This document shows, piece by piece, positions 49,715-56,459 of a stretch of DNA of 56,459 bases. A program made the translations under genes and the position numbers. The stretch comes from Pseudomonadota bacterium. GTDB taxonomy: Bacteria; Pseudomonadota; Alphaproteobacteria; Rhizobiales; Aestuariivirgaceae. The notes beneath the pieces were generated by a model that ran no database searches, was not told the origin of the DNA, and was given only the letters and a program-made list of their open reading frames with translations. The stretch spans positions 1 through 56,459 of the forward strand of contig CAUJIO010000044.1 in assembly GCA_963205315.1 (NCBI GenBank), written 5' to 3'. Every line of letters starts with the position of its first letter. Within the stretch, counting starts at the first letter, position 1.

Positions 49715-50415
49715 CGACAAAGGCCGGACGGCAGCTGGTGCTGGAACTCCCCTTGCGGACCGCGCTGGGGCGTGAGGATTTTCTGGTGACCCAGTCCAAT
49801 GAGGCAGCCGTGGCGATGATTGATCGCTACCCCCAATGGCCGTCCTACGCCATGGTTCTGCTGGGTGCGGCCGGGAGCGGCAAATCGCATTTGCTCGAGG
49901 TGTGGCGGCAGGCTTCCGGCGCCCGGCTGGTTCAGGCCGATGACCTGGGCCGCCTTCAACCGGGCGAAACCGAGTCCGTGACGGCGCTGGCCATCGACAA
50001 TGCACCGGGTCGAGCGCTGAACGAGCGGGCGCTGTTCCACCTGTTCAATCTGGCGCGGCAGACGGGCGGACATATCCTGATTGCCACCGAAACACATCCG
50101 GTGTCCTGGGCAATCACGCTGCCAGACCTTGCCTCCCGGCTGAAGGCCCTGCCGGTGGCGAAGCTGGAGCCGCCCGACGACGCGTTGCTGCGAGGTGTGC
50201 TGGTCAAGCTGTTTGGTGACCGGCAACTGAATGTCGAGGAGCAAGTTGTCTCCTATATGATGTTGAGGATGCCGCGCTCGCTCGAGGTGGCGCGCACATT
50301 GGTGGCGGAAATCGACAGGCTGGCACTGGAAGAAAAGTCCGCCATCACCAAACCACTGGTGTCGCGGGTGCTGCAGCAGATGACTGAGCCCGGGCTGTTT
50401 CCGGACGACGCCTGA
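49711..50415 (+). CDS. hdaA: DnaA-related regulator of replication initiation
   Basis: A 234-residue AAA+ protein related to DnaA domain III without DNA-binding domain IV, as in Hda and the alphaproteobacterial HdaA, which together with the sliding clamp promotes hydrolysis of DnaA-bound ATP after initiation. GRQLVLELPLRTALGREDFL at the N-terminus includes the likely clamp-binding motif (QLVLELPL). Walker A is LLGAAGSGKSHLLEVW; the sensor region is LPDLASRLKALPVAKLEPP with arginine finger type residues. The start overlaps the permease stop. It sits before ppk, as in relatives. Confidence 0.92.
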   Translation: MTTKAGRQLVLELPLRTALGREDFLVTQSNEAAVAMIDRYPQWPSYAMVLLGAAGSGKSHLLEVWRQASGARLVQADDLGRLQPGETESVTALAIDNAPGRALNERALFHLFNLARQTGGHILIATETHPVSWAITLPDLASRLKALPVAKLEPPDDALLRGVLVKLFGDRQLNVEEQVVSYMMLRMPRSLEVARTLVAEIDRLALEEKSAITKPLVSRVLQQMTEPGLFPDDA

Positions 50416-50440
50416 GGCGGCTCTTAACGCGTTCACCGCT

Positions 50441-50458
50441 CTGTCATACAAGTGTTAT
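50441..50458 (+). promoter_or_regulatory. Candidate PhoB box upstream of ppk
   Basis: CTGTCAT (50441-50447) is followed after four bases by GTGTTAT (50452-50458): the first half matches the Pho-box half-site CTGTCAT exactly and the second in five of seven, at the 11-bp spacing expected for tandem PhoB binding. It lies about 33 bases before the ppk ATG at 50491, and TATAGT (50456-50461) overlaps the second half. Phosphate control of ppk would make sense, but the -10 position is closer than in classical Pho promoters. Confidence 0.4.
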
Positions 50459-50490
50459 AGTGCCGCGAAGGACCGGCTACGCCGGACACG

Positions 50491-52686
50491 ATGCAGAAGG
50501 CAAGCATGACCGATCCAGCCTCCATTACCCTTGCGACGATCACCGCCACGTCCCCGGCGCGCTACATCAACCGCGAACTTTCGTGGCTGGGTTTCAATAT
50601 GCGGGTGCTGGAAGAGGCGCGAAATCTGGCGCATCCCTTGCTCGAGCGGCTGCGTTTCCTGTCCATCTCCGGCAACAATCTCGATGAATTCTACATGGTG
50701 CGGGTGGCGGGCCTGGTGGGGCAGGTGCGTGAACGCCTCAGCGAGATCAGCGACGACGGGCTCACGGCAGCCGAACAGCTGGATCAGGTGCGAAGCCTTG
50801 CAGCGGAGTTGATGGCGGAACAGGACCGGCGTTGGCACCAGCTCAAGGACGAACTGGCAGCCAGCGGTATCCTGGTGACCGACGGCAGCGATGTATCGGC
50901 GGCCGAAAAGGCCTGGCTCGACCAGCGGTTTCTGGAACAGATCCTGCCGGTCGTGACGCCTATCGCCATCGATCCGGCGCATCCGTTTCCGTTCATTCCC
51001 AATCGCGGCTTCATCATTTGTCTTGAACTGAAGCGCAAGCGCGATGGCGGCCAAATGCGGGCGCTGCTGCCCATTCCACAGCAGCTCGACCGGTTCGTTC
51101 GGCTGCCTGCGACCGATGCCTCGGCCACGGTGCGCTTCATGTCGCTGGAGCACATGCTGACGCTTTTCATCCCGCGGCTGTTTCCTGGCTATGAGGTGCT
51201 TGGGCAGGGATTGGTCCGGATCATTCGCGACAGCGATATTGAAATCGAGGAAGAGGCCGAAGATCTGGTGCGGGTGTTCGAAACCGCATTGAAGCGCCGC
51301 CGCCGCGGCCAGGTCATCCGCATGGAGGTCGATGCCGCGACGACGCCGTCATTGCGCGACTTTATTGCAGACGAGGTCGATGTGCCGCTCGACGCCATCG
51401 TCGAATGCGGTGGCCTGATCGGCTATTCCGACACCAAGCAGCTGATCCTCGACGAGCGGCCGGATCTTAAGTTCAAGCCGTTCATGGCGCGCTTCCCCGA
51501 GCGCATCCGCGATCATGGCGGGGATTGTTTCGCGGCGATTCGGCAGAAGGACATCGTCGTCCATCATCCGTATGAATCCTTTGATGTCGTGGTGCAATTC
51601 GTGCTGCAGGCCGCGAACGATCCGGACGTCGTGGCAATCAAGCAGACGCTCTACAGAACATCGAAGGACTCGCCCATCGTCGCGGCGCTCGCGAAGGCGG
51701 CCGAGGCCGGAAAATCGGTCATGGCGCTGGTGGAACTCAAGGCGCGCTTCGACGAGGAAGCCAATATCCAGTGGGCGCGCGATCTTGAACGCGCCGGCGT
51801 ACAGGTGGTGTTCGGCTTCATCGAGCTCAAAACCCATGCCAAGGTTTCGATGGTGGTGCGGCGCGAGGCAGGGCAAATGCGCACTTACGTGCATTTCGGC
51901 ACCGGCAACTATCATCCGATCACGGCGAAGGTCTATACTGACCTGTCATTCTTTACGTGTGATCCGGCATTGGCGCGCGATGCGTCGCGGCTGTTTAACT
52001 TCATCACCGGTTATGCTCAACCGGAGGATCTTGAAAAGATCGCGCTGTCACCAATCAACCTCAAGACACGGCTGCTCGAGCATATCGATGAAGAGATCGA
52101 ACATGCCAGGGCCGGGCGTCCGGCCAACATCTGGGCCAAGATGAATTCGGTTGTCGATCCCGGCATCATCGACGCCCTTTACCGTGCCAGCATGGCGGGT
52201 GTTCAGATTGATCTCATCGTGCGCGGCATTTGTTGCCTGAGGCCGGGCGTTCCGGGCCTGTCCGAAAATATCCGTGTGAAGAGCATCATCGGCCGCTTCC
52301 TCGAGCATTCGCGCATCATCTGCTTTGGTGCAGGCAATGCGCTGCCGCACAACCGCGCGAAGGTCTATATCAGCTCGGCCGACTGGATGCAGCGCAACCT
52401 GCACCGCCGGGTGGAAACACTCATTCCAATCGAGAACCCGACGGTGCACGATCAGGTGATGGACCAGATCATGATGGCCAACCTCAAGGACAATCAGCAG
52501 AGCTGGGAATTGCTGGCCGACGGATCGTCGCGGCGGATCGCGCCGGGGCCGGATGAGGATCCGTTCAATGCACACGAATATTTCATGAACAACCCGTCGC
52601 TGTCTGGACGCGGGCGTTCGCTGGCGGGTAATGTGCCTCCCGAAATCATCGAGCGTCCCAAGAAGAAAACCAAGGCGAAACATTGA
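50491..52686 (+). CDS. ppk: Polyphosphate kinase 1
   Basis: Ppk reversibly builds polyphosphate from ATP. The 731 residues show the four-domain build: the N-domain ([40 protein letters not shown]), the head domain, and two phospholipase D-like catalytic domains. [17 protein letters not shown] includes His449, the autophosphorylated histidine, and [20 protein letters not shown] is the second HKD-type site; [20 protein letters not shown] is conserved. The start at 50491 or the ATG at 50506 (MTDPASITL) cannot be decided. The stop overlaps ppx (TTGA). Confidence 0.97.
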   Translation: MQKASMTDPASITLATITATSPARYINRELSWLGFNMRVLEEARNLAHPLLERLRFLSISGNNLDEFYMVRVAGLVGQVRERLSEISDDGLTAAEQLDQVRSLAAELMAEQDRRWHQLKDELAASGILVTDGSDVSAAEKAWLDQRFLEQILPVVTPIAIDPAHPFPFIPNRGFIICLELKRKRDGGQMRALLPIPQQLDRFVRLPATDASATVRFMSLEHMLTLFIPRLFPGYEVLGQGLVRIIRDSDIEIEEEAEDLVRVFETALKRRRRGQVIRMEVDAATTPSLRDFIADEVDVPLDAIVECGGLIGYSDTKQLILDERPDLKFKPFMARFPERIRDHGGDCFAAIRQKDIVVHHPYESFDVVVQFVLQAANDPDVVAIKQTLYRTSKDSPIVAALAKAAEAGKSVMALVELKARFDEEANIQWARDLERAGVQVVFGFIELKTHAKVSMVVRREAGQMRTYVHFGTGNYHPITAKVYTDLSFFTCDPALARDASRLFNFITGYAQPEDLEKIALSPINLKTRLLEHIDEEIEHARAGRPANIWAKMNSVVDPGIIDALYRASMAGVQIDLIVRGICCLRPGVPGLSENIRVKSIIGRFLEHSRIICFGAGNALPHNRAKVYISSADWMQRNLHRRVETLIPIENPTVHDQVMDQIMMANLKDNQQSWELLADGSSRRIAPGPDEDPFNAHEYFMNNPSLSGRGRSLAGNVPPEIIERPKKKTKAKH

Positions 52687-54194
52687 GCTGGCACAAAGGA
52701 TTCCGTACCGAACCGCCGAAGTACCGGCCCGTCGCCGTGGTCGACATCGGTTCGAACTCTGTGCGCCTGGTCGTCTATGACGGCTTGCGCCGTTCACCCT
52801 ATCCGATCTTCAACGAAAAGATCCTGTGCGGTCTCGGCCGGGGTGTTGCCACCAAGGGCAAGCTCAACGACGAGGGCATGGCCCGCGCCTTTGCCGCCCT
52901 GAAGCGTTTCCGGACATTGGCACGGCAGATCGGCGCCAAGCAGGTCTATGCTCTGGCCACAGCCGCGGCACGTGAAGCGACGAATGGCGATCAATTCATT
53001 GCCAGGGCGGAAAAGGCCCTGGGCTGCAACATCAGCGTTCTTTCCGGCAAGGAAGAGGCACGCTACGCGGCACTGGGCGTGATGGCCGGCATCCCCGAGG
53101 CCGATGGCATTGCCGGCGATCTTGGCGGCGGCTCGCTGGAGCTGATCGACGTGAAGGACGGCAAACTGCGCGACGGCGTCACGCTGCCACTTGGGCCCTT
53201 GCGGCTGATCGACATGTCGGGCGGATCGATCGAGAGAGCCAAGGTGATCGTCGACGAGGCCTTTGCCAAGACCGACATCCTCAAGAGGTTGAAGAGCCGC
53301 AGTTTCTACGCGGTCGGCGGCACCTGGCGAAACCTCGCCAAGCTGCACATGGCACAGAGCCATTACCCGTTGCATGTCCTGCATTGCTACCGGCTGCAAC
53401 GGCAGCAGGCCATGTCGCTGTCCGGACTGGTGTCCGGGCTGTCGGCAAATTCACTCAAGGAAGTGCGGGAAGTCTCCAAGAGCCGTACTGACACGATGCC
53501 TTACGGGGCGCTGGTTCTGGAGCGGTTGCTGGCCAACAGCGAACCTTCGGCAGTGGAGATTTCGGTGTACGGCGTGCGCGAAGGGCTGTTGTTCTCCAAG
53601 TTGCCGGTCCGCAAGCGCGACAGTGATGCGCTGCTGTCATCATGCTGGGATTTCGCGAGGCGATACGCGCGTTCGCCCGAGCATGAGCTGGAGCTGTGCG
53701 ACTGGACGGATCAACTGTTTGGCGCCGGAGTGCTGAAAGAGACGGAGGAGCAGAAGCGCCTGCGCTATGCAGCCTGCCTGCTGGCGGATATCGGCTGGCG
53801 CGCGCATCCGGACTATCGCGCCGAACGGTCGCTTGGCATGATCTCGCAGGCGGCCTTCGTCGGCATCGATCATCCGGGCCGGGTGTTTCTGGCGCTCACA
53901 GTGTTCTACCGCTACGACGGCGAGAACGATGACGACAATCTTACGCGCCTGATCGACGACGAGGCGCACCAGCGGGCGCATCTGCTGAGCAGTATCTTCC
54001 GGCTGGCCTATATCCTGTCAGCGGCCATGCCCGGCATGCTGCCGAAGATCGGATTGAAGTTCGGCGACAACAGGACATTGGTGCTGACGCTGCCGAAAAA
54101 GCTTGCCGACCTGGGCGGTGAGCGGATCGACAAGCGGCTTGCGGGACTTGCCGCCGAGTTGGGCCGCACCGGCAAAGTGGTGATCGGAAGCTGA
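52683..54194 (+). CDS. ppx: Exopolyphosphatase/pppGpp phosphohydrolase
   Basis: Ppx/GppA degrades polyphosphate from the end and may hydrolyse pppGpp. The 503 residues have the ASKHA fold: [19 protein letters not shown] (phosphate 1 loop), [37 protein letters not shown] and [18 protein letters not shown] (phosphate 2 loop), with a C-terminal helical extension of about 180 residues. The start is probably TTG at 52683, which overlaps the ppk stop (TTGA) and gives [20 protein letters not shown]; no ATG fits well. ppk and ppx together set polyphosphate levels. The stop is two bases from the convergent rnd stop. Confidence 0.94.
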   Translation: MSWHKGFRTEPPKYRPVAVVDIGSNSVRLVVYDGLRRSPYPIFNEKILCGLGRGVATKGKLNDEGMARAFAALKRFRTLARQIGAKQVYALATAAAREATNGDQFIARAEKALGCNISVLSGKEEARYAALGVMAGIPEADGIAGDLGGGSLELIDVKDGKLRDGVTLPLGPLRLIDMSGGSIERAKVIVDEAFAKTDILKRLKSRSFYAVGGTWRNLAKLHMAQSHYPLHVLHCYRLQRQQAMSLSGLVSGLSANSLKEVREVSKSRTDTMPYGALVLERLLANSEPSAVEISVYGVREGLLFSKLPVRKRDSDALLSSCWDFARRYARSPEHELELCDWTDQLFGAGVLKETEEQKRLRYAACLLADIGWRAHPDYRAERSLGMISQAAFVGIDHPGRVFLALTVFYRYDGENDDDNLTRLIDDEAHQRAHLLSSIFRLAYILSAAMPGMLPKIGLKFGDNRTLVLTLPKKLADLGGERIDKRLAGLAAELGRTGKVVIGS

Positions 54195-54196
54195 GC

Positions 54197-55375
54197 CTAT
54201 TCGGCCGCGGCCTGGGCTGGGGCGTTCGACGGGATGACGCGCACGCGGCCGCGCTGGAAGCCGATGACGGCTTCGCCCCTCTTGATGGCAAGTGCCAGAT
54301 TGCCGAAGAGTTCGCGGCGCCAGCCGTGCATCATGTGGACATCGGCGGTGTCGCTTTCGGCGATCGCTTCGATGTCGGAACTCGAGGCGACGAGCTTCGG
54401 GGCAATGCCTTCCTTTTCGCAAACGACCTTCAACGCCAGCTTCAACACTTCGGCGGCGGCCTGGGTGGCCTCGCTCATGTCGTCCCGGCCGTCGTCTGGC
54501 TGCGGCAGAGACTTGGGGTCCATGTCGAGGCCATCCTTGACAGCCTTGAGGATCGCGTCGCCGATGCGCGAGGTGGCGATGCCCTTGGGCAACGCCCGGA
54601 GCTGGTTCAACGCCTCGCGGGTCTGCGGCGACTGTACGGCGACCTCGGCCAGGGCATCGTCCTTCAACACGCGTGACCGCGGCACGTTCTTGTCGCGCGC
54701 CTCGCGTTCACGCCAGGCAGCAACCTGCACCAGGACGCCGAGCTGCTTCTTCGACCGCAAGCGGACCTTGATGCGCTTCCAGGCGTCTTCCGGCTCGGTT
54801 CGGTAAGTTGCGGGATTGGTGAGAATGTCCATTTCCTCGCGCAGCCAATGCTCGCGGCCGGTCTTGTCGAGTTCCTTCTTGAGGCCCTCATAGACAACAC
54901 GCAGATGGGTGACGTCGGCCAGCGCGTAGATCAGCTGCTTGTCGGTCAGGGGGCGACGCGACCAGTCGGTGAAGCGCGAGGACTTGTCGATCTGCTCCTT
55001 GGCCAAGCGGCGGACAATGGCCTCATAACCGACCTGGTCACCAAAGCCACACACCATGGCGGCGATTTGCGTGTCGAAGACCGGATGCGGCACGATTCCG
55101 GCGCGGTGCACCATGATTTCGATGTCCTGACGCGCCGCGTGGAATACCTTCAGCACATTGGCATCGTTCATGAGGTCGAAGAAGGGTTGCAGGTCGATGC
55201 CGGGCGCCATCGGATCGATCAGCCCGGTGAGCGTTTCGCCGGCCACCTGAATCAGGCAGAGGTCCGGCCAATAGGTGGACTCACGCATGAATTCGGTGTC
55301 GACGGTGATAAAGCTCTCGGCTGCGAGGCTGCGGCAGAGGGTGGCCAATGATTCGGTTGTCGTGATCAGTTCCAT
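54197..55375 (-). CDS. rnd: Ribonuclease D
   Basis: RNase D is a 3'-5' exoribonuclease of the DEDD family that trims tRNA 3' ends. The start at 55375 (MELITTTESLATLCRSLAAE) gives 392 residues. Exonuclease motifs are ITVDTEFMRES (Asp, Glu), VFHAARQDIEIMV (Asp) and YALADVTHLRVVYE (Asp, with the nearby Tyr/His). HRDC-type helical repeats follow in the C-terminal half (REALNQLRALPKGIATSRIG). The frame is open upstream to 55438, but the family N-terminus supports 55375. It converges with ppx, leaving two bases between stops. Confidence 0.94.
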   Translation of the reverse strand: MELITTTESLATLCRSLAAESFITVDTEFMRESTYWPDLCLIQVAGETLTGLIDPMAPGIDLQPFFDLMNDANVLKVFHAARQDIEIMVHRAGIVPHPVFDTQIAAMVCGFGDQVGYEAIVRRLAKEQIDKSSRFTDWSRRPLTDKQLIYALADVTHLRVVYEGLKKELDKTGREHWLREEMDILTNPATYRTEPEDAWKRIKVRLRSKKQLGVLVQVAAWREREARDKNVPRSRVLKDDALAEVAVQSPQTREALNQLRALPKGIATSRIGDAILKAVKDGLDMDPKSLPQPDDGRDDMSEATQAAAEVLKLALKVVCEKEGIAPKLVASSSDIEAIAESDTADVHMMHGWRRELFGNLALAIKRGEAVIGFQRGRVRVIPSNAPAQAAAE

Positions 55376-55575
55376 GCTGGCAGGGAAGCGCGATCGCGCC
55401 GTCAGGTCAATGGCCTCGGAATATTTCTTGTCGCGCAAACATTATCTATAACTATCAGTAGATTAGCGCACTGTTTGAAGCTGATTTGTCAACTTCGGCT
55501 GAGGCCGGTGGCCATTTGGCGCGGCAGGTACCGGTGAGGCATGGCGGCAATCGATCTGAAGCCTCAATCATTCCC
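55376..55575. other. Intergenic stretch upstream of rnd
   Basis: This stretch should carry the rnd promoter on the minus strand and separates it from the tRNA unit. It includes an AT-rich segment at about 55440-55467. I see no gene or repeat here. Confidence 0.4.
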
Positions 55576-55604
55576 TTGACTTGGGATTTCAACCCTTGCA
55601 TAAC
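55576..55604 (+). promoter_or_regulatory. Promoter of the tRNA-Tyr - tRNA-Gly - tuf unit
   Basis: TTGACT (55576-55581) and CATAAC (55599-55604) are separated by exactly 17 bases, a good sigma-70 layout with a near-consensus -35 element. Transcription would start near 55611, about 80 bases before tRNA-Tyr. No other promoter is visible between here and tuf, so the tRNAs and tuf are probably made from one precursor. Confidence 0.6.
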
Positions 55605-55615
55605 GCCGCAACTCA

Positions 55616-55643
55616 AAGGGCCCGGGTAACCCCCGGGCTCCTT
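55616..55643 (+). other. GC-rich hairpin in the leader of the tRNA-tuf unit
   Basis: GCCCGGG (55620-55626) and CCCGGGC (55632-55638) pair perfectly over 7 bp with a five-base loop; AAGG (55616-55619) and CCTT (55640-55643) extend the stem across a bulged T. It lies just after the expected transcription start. No T-run follows on the plus strand, so it is not a classical terminator there; it could be a leader structure. Confidence 0.45.
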
Positions 55644-55689
55644 GGCGTTTGGCTCAAGCAACAGTTTTCTGTCATTGGGCGGCGAGCAT

Positions 55690-55775
55690 GGGGGAGTGTC
55701 CCGAGTGGCAAAGGGGGCGGACTGTAAATCCGCTGCCGTACGGCTTCGAAGGTTCGAGTCCTTCTTCCCCCACCA
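55690..55775 (+). tRNA. tRNA-Tyr (GTA)
   Basis: An 86-base tRNA including encoded CCA. The acceptor stem is GGGGGAG with TTCCCCC, the anticodon stem-loop GCGGACTGTAAATCCGC carries GTA at 55724-55726, a long variable arm (about 14 bases, GCTGCCGTACGGC region) marks it as class II, and the T-arm is GAAGG TTCGAGT CCTTC. Tyrosine identity follows from the anticodon and the long variable arm. It is the first RNA of the unit. Confidence 0.97.
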
Positions 55776-55829
55776 TCGCTTGAAGTCGGACGTTAAAAGG
55801 GTAAAGGAGTTCGGACGACGGTTTTCCGG

Positions 55830-55903
55830 GCGGGTGTAGCTCAATGGTAGAGCAGCAGCCTTCCAAGCTGAATACGAGGGTTCGATTCCCTTCACCCGCT
55901 CCA
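55830..55903 (+). tRNA. tRNA-Gly (TCC)
   Basis: A 74-base tRNA including encoded CCA. The acceptor stem is GCGGGTG with CACCCGC, the D-arm GCTCAATGGTAGAGC, the anticodon loop CTTCCAA with TCC at 55862-55864, and the T-arm AGGG TTCGATT CCCT. It reads GGA and GGG codons. It lies 54 bases after tRNA-Tyr and 52 bases before tuf. Confidence 0.97.
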
Positions 55904-55955
55904 AAAGTTTGAATCGTGAAGTCGCCGCAGGTTCGGCAAACAGGGTAAAACGACG

Positions 55956-56459
55956 ATGGCCAAAGAGAAATTCAACCGCGACAAGCCGCACTGCAACATT
56001 GGCACGATTGGTCACGTTGACCATGGCAAGACGTCGTTGACGGCTGCGATCACGAAGGTACTTGCGGAGACGGGCGGTGCGACGTTCACGGCCTATGACC
56101 AGATCGACAAGGCGCCTGAAGAGAAGGCGCGCGGGATCACGATTTCGACGGCGCACGTGGAATACGAGACCTCGAACCGCCACTATGCGCATGTCGATTG
56201 CCCGGGCCACGCGGACTACGTGAAGAACATGATCACGGGTGCGGCGCAGATGGACGGCGCGATCCTGGTTGTGTCTGCGGCTGACGGCCCGATGCCGCAG
56301 ACGCGCGAGCACATTCTTCTGGCGCGCCAGGTCGGCGTTCCGTCGATCGTGGTGTTCATGAACAAGGTGGACATGGTCGACGATCCGGAGCTTCTGGACC
56401 TCGTGGAACTCGAAGTTCGCGAGCTGCTCTCGAAGTACAACTTCCCCGGCGACAAGATC
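55956..56459 (+). CDS. tuf: Elongation factor Tu, 5' part
   Basis: EF-Tu carries aminoacyl-tRNA to the ribosome as a GTP complex. The first 168 residues are visible: [20 protein letters not shown] with the P-loop [14 protein letters not shown], the effector region [17 protein letters not shown] with the conserved Arg-Gly-Ile-Thr, [11 protein letters not shown] and MNKVDMVDD (GTP base recognition). The gene runs past the right edge. The tRNA-tRNA-tuf order is common in alphaproteobacteria; a second, nearly identical tuf usually exists elsewhere. Confidence 0.98.
   Translation, partial: MAKEKFNRDKPHCNIGTIGHVDHGKTSLTAAITKVLAETGGATFTAYDQIDKAPEEKARGITISTAHVEYETSNRHYAHVDCPGHADYVKNMITGAAQMDGAILVVSAADGPMPQTREHILLARQVGVPSIVVFMNKVDMVDDPELLDLVELEVRELLSKYNFPGDKI

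Noticed and set aside
1-56459. CRISPR arrays, insertion sequences, phage or integrase genes
   Set aside because: No repeat-spacer pattern, transposase or integrase was seen; the accessory parts look like single genes or small operons.

Overview
The window is a gene-dense, high-GC piece of an alphaproteobacterial chromosome, most likely from the Hyphomicrobiales (Rhizobiales) or a close relative. The evidence is a divK-pleD pair, a DnaA-related HdaA, DUF1489 and DUF3572 housekeeping proteins, a DinB with an N-terminal zinc knuckle, CbtB/CbtA cobalt uptake genes under a cobalamin riboswitch, the order DUF2066 - CDP-alcohol phosphatidyltransferase - AI-2E permease - hdaA - ppk - ppx - rnd, and a tRNA-Tyr - tRNA-Gly - tuf unit. 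Many genes overlap by 1-8 bases (ATGA, GTGA or TTGA junctions), so translational coupling is the rule. No insertion sequence, phage gene, CRISPR array or integrase was seen.

Layout. Bases 1-13445 hold a cobalamin (B12) locus on the minus strand in two operons. The upstream one is riboswitch - cbtB - cbtA - cobW - cobN - cobO. The other is cbiX - cobH - cobL - cobI - cbiG/cobJ fusion - cobM, with cobM cut by the left edge. A small exported protein is encoded on the plus strand between them. The locus mixes an early-insertion chelatase (CbiX) and a CbiG domain with the aerobic late-insertion chelatase CobN. Bases 13600-19300 are accessory: a TPR-SPOR envelope protein, a short Mrr-type endonuclease, a three-gene bufferin-type RiPP operon (cysteine-rich exported precursor, DUF692 MNIO enzyme, DUF2063 partner), a dodecin, DUF1489 and panC. 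Bases 19293-23630 carry an Lrp-type regulator divergent from putA, then a LuxR-like autoinducer-binding protein that has no DNA-binding domain.

Bases 23750-29900 hold dinB, a glutathione S-transferase, a DUF3572/HAD pair, divK-pleD (cell-cycle and c-di-GMP control) and an orphan ABC ATPase. Bases 29959-34115 are tatABC-serS-surE-pcm. Bases 34275-35485 hold two related exported proteins, one of which carries the domain twice. An EamA permease, a dimethylglycine/sarcosine dehydrogenase-type flavoprotein, a 457-base stretch without a convincing gene, a small exported protein, a TrmH-type RNA methyltransferase, an orphan molybdopterin oxidoreductase, a nucleoside hydrolase and a WYL regulator follow. 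The right end (45075-56459) is core: purN, purM, DUF2066, a phosphatidyltransferase, a PerM-type permease, hdaA, ppk-ppx (polyphosphate), rnd, two tRNAs and the start of tuf, which is cut by the right edge.

The most interesting items are the bufferin-type operon, the HTH-less autoinducer-binding protein with a 20-bp lux-box-like dyad upstream, the duplicated exported domain family, and several leaders (cbiX, mrr-like, tatA) in which an inverted repeat covers the Shine-Dalgarno sequence. All calls come from reading the sequence; no database search was run.
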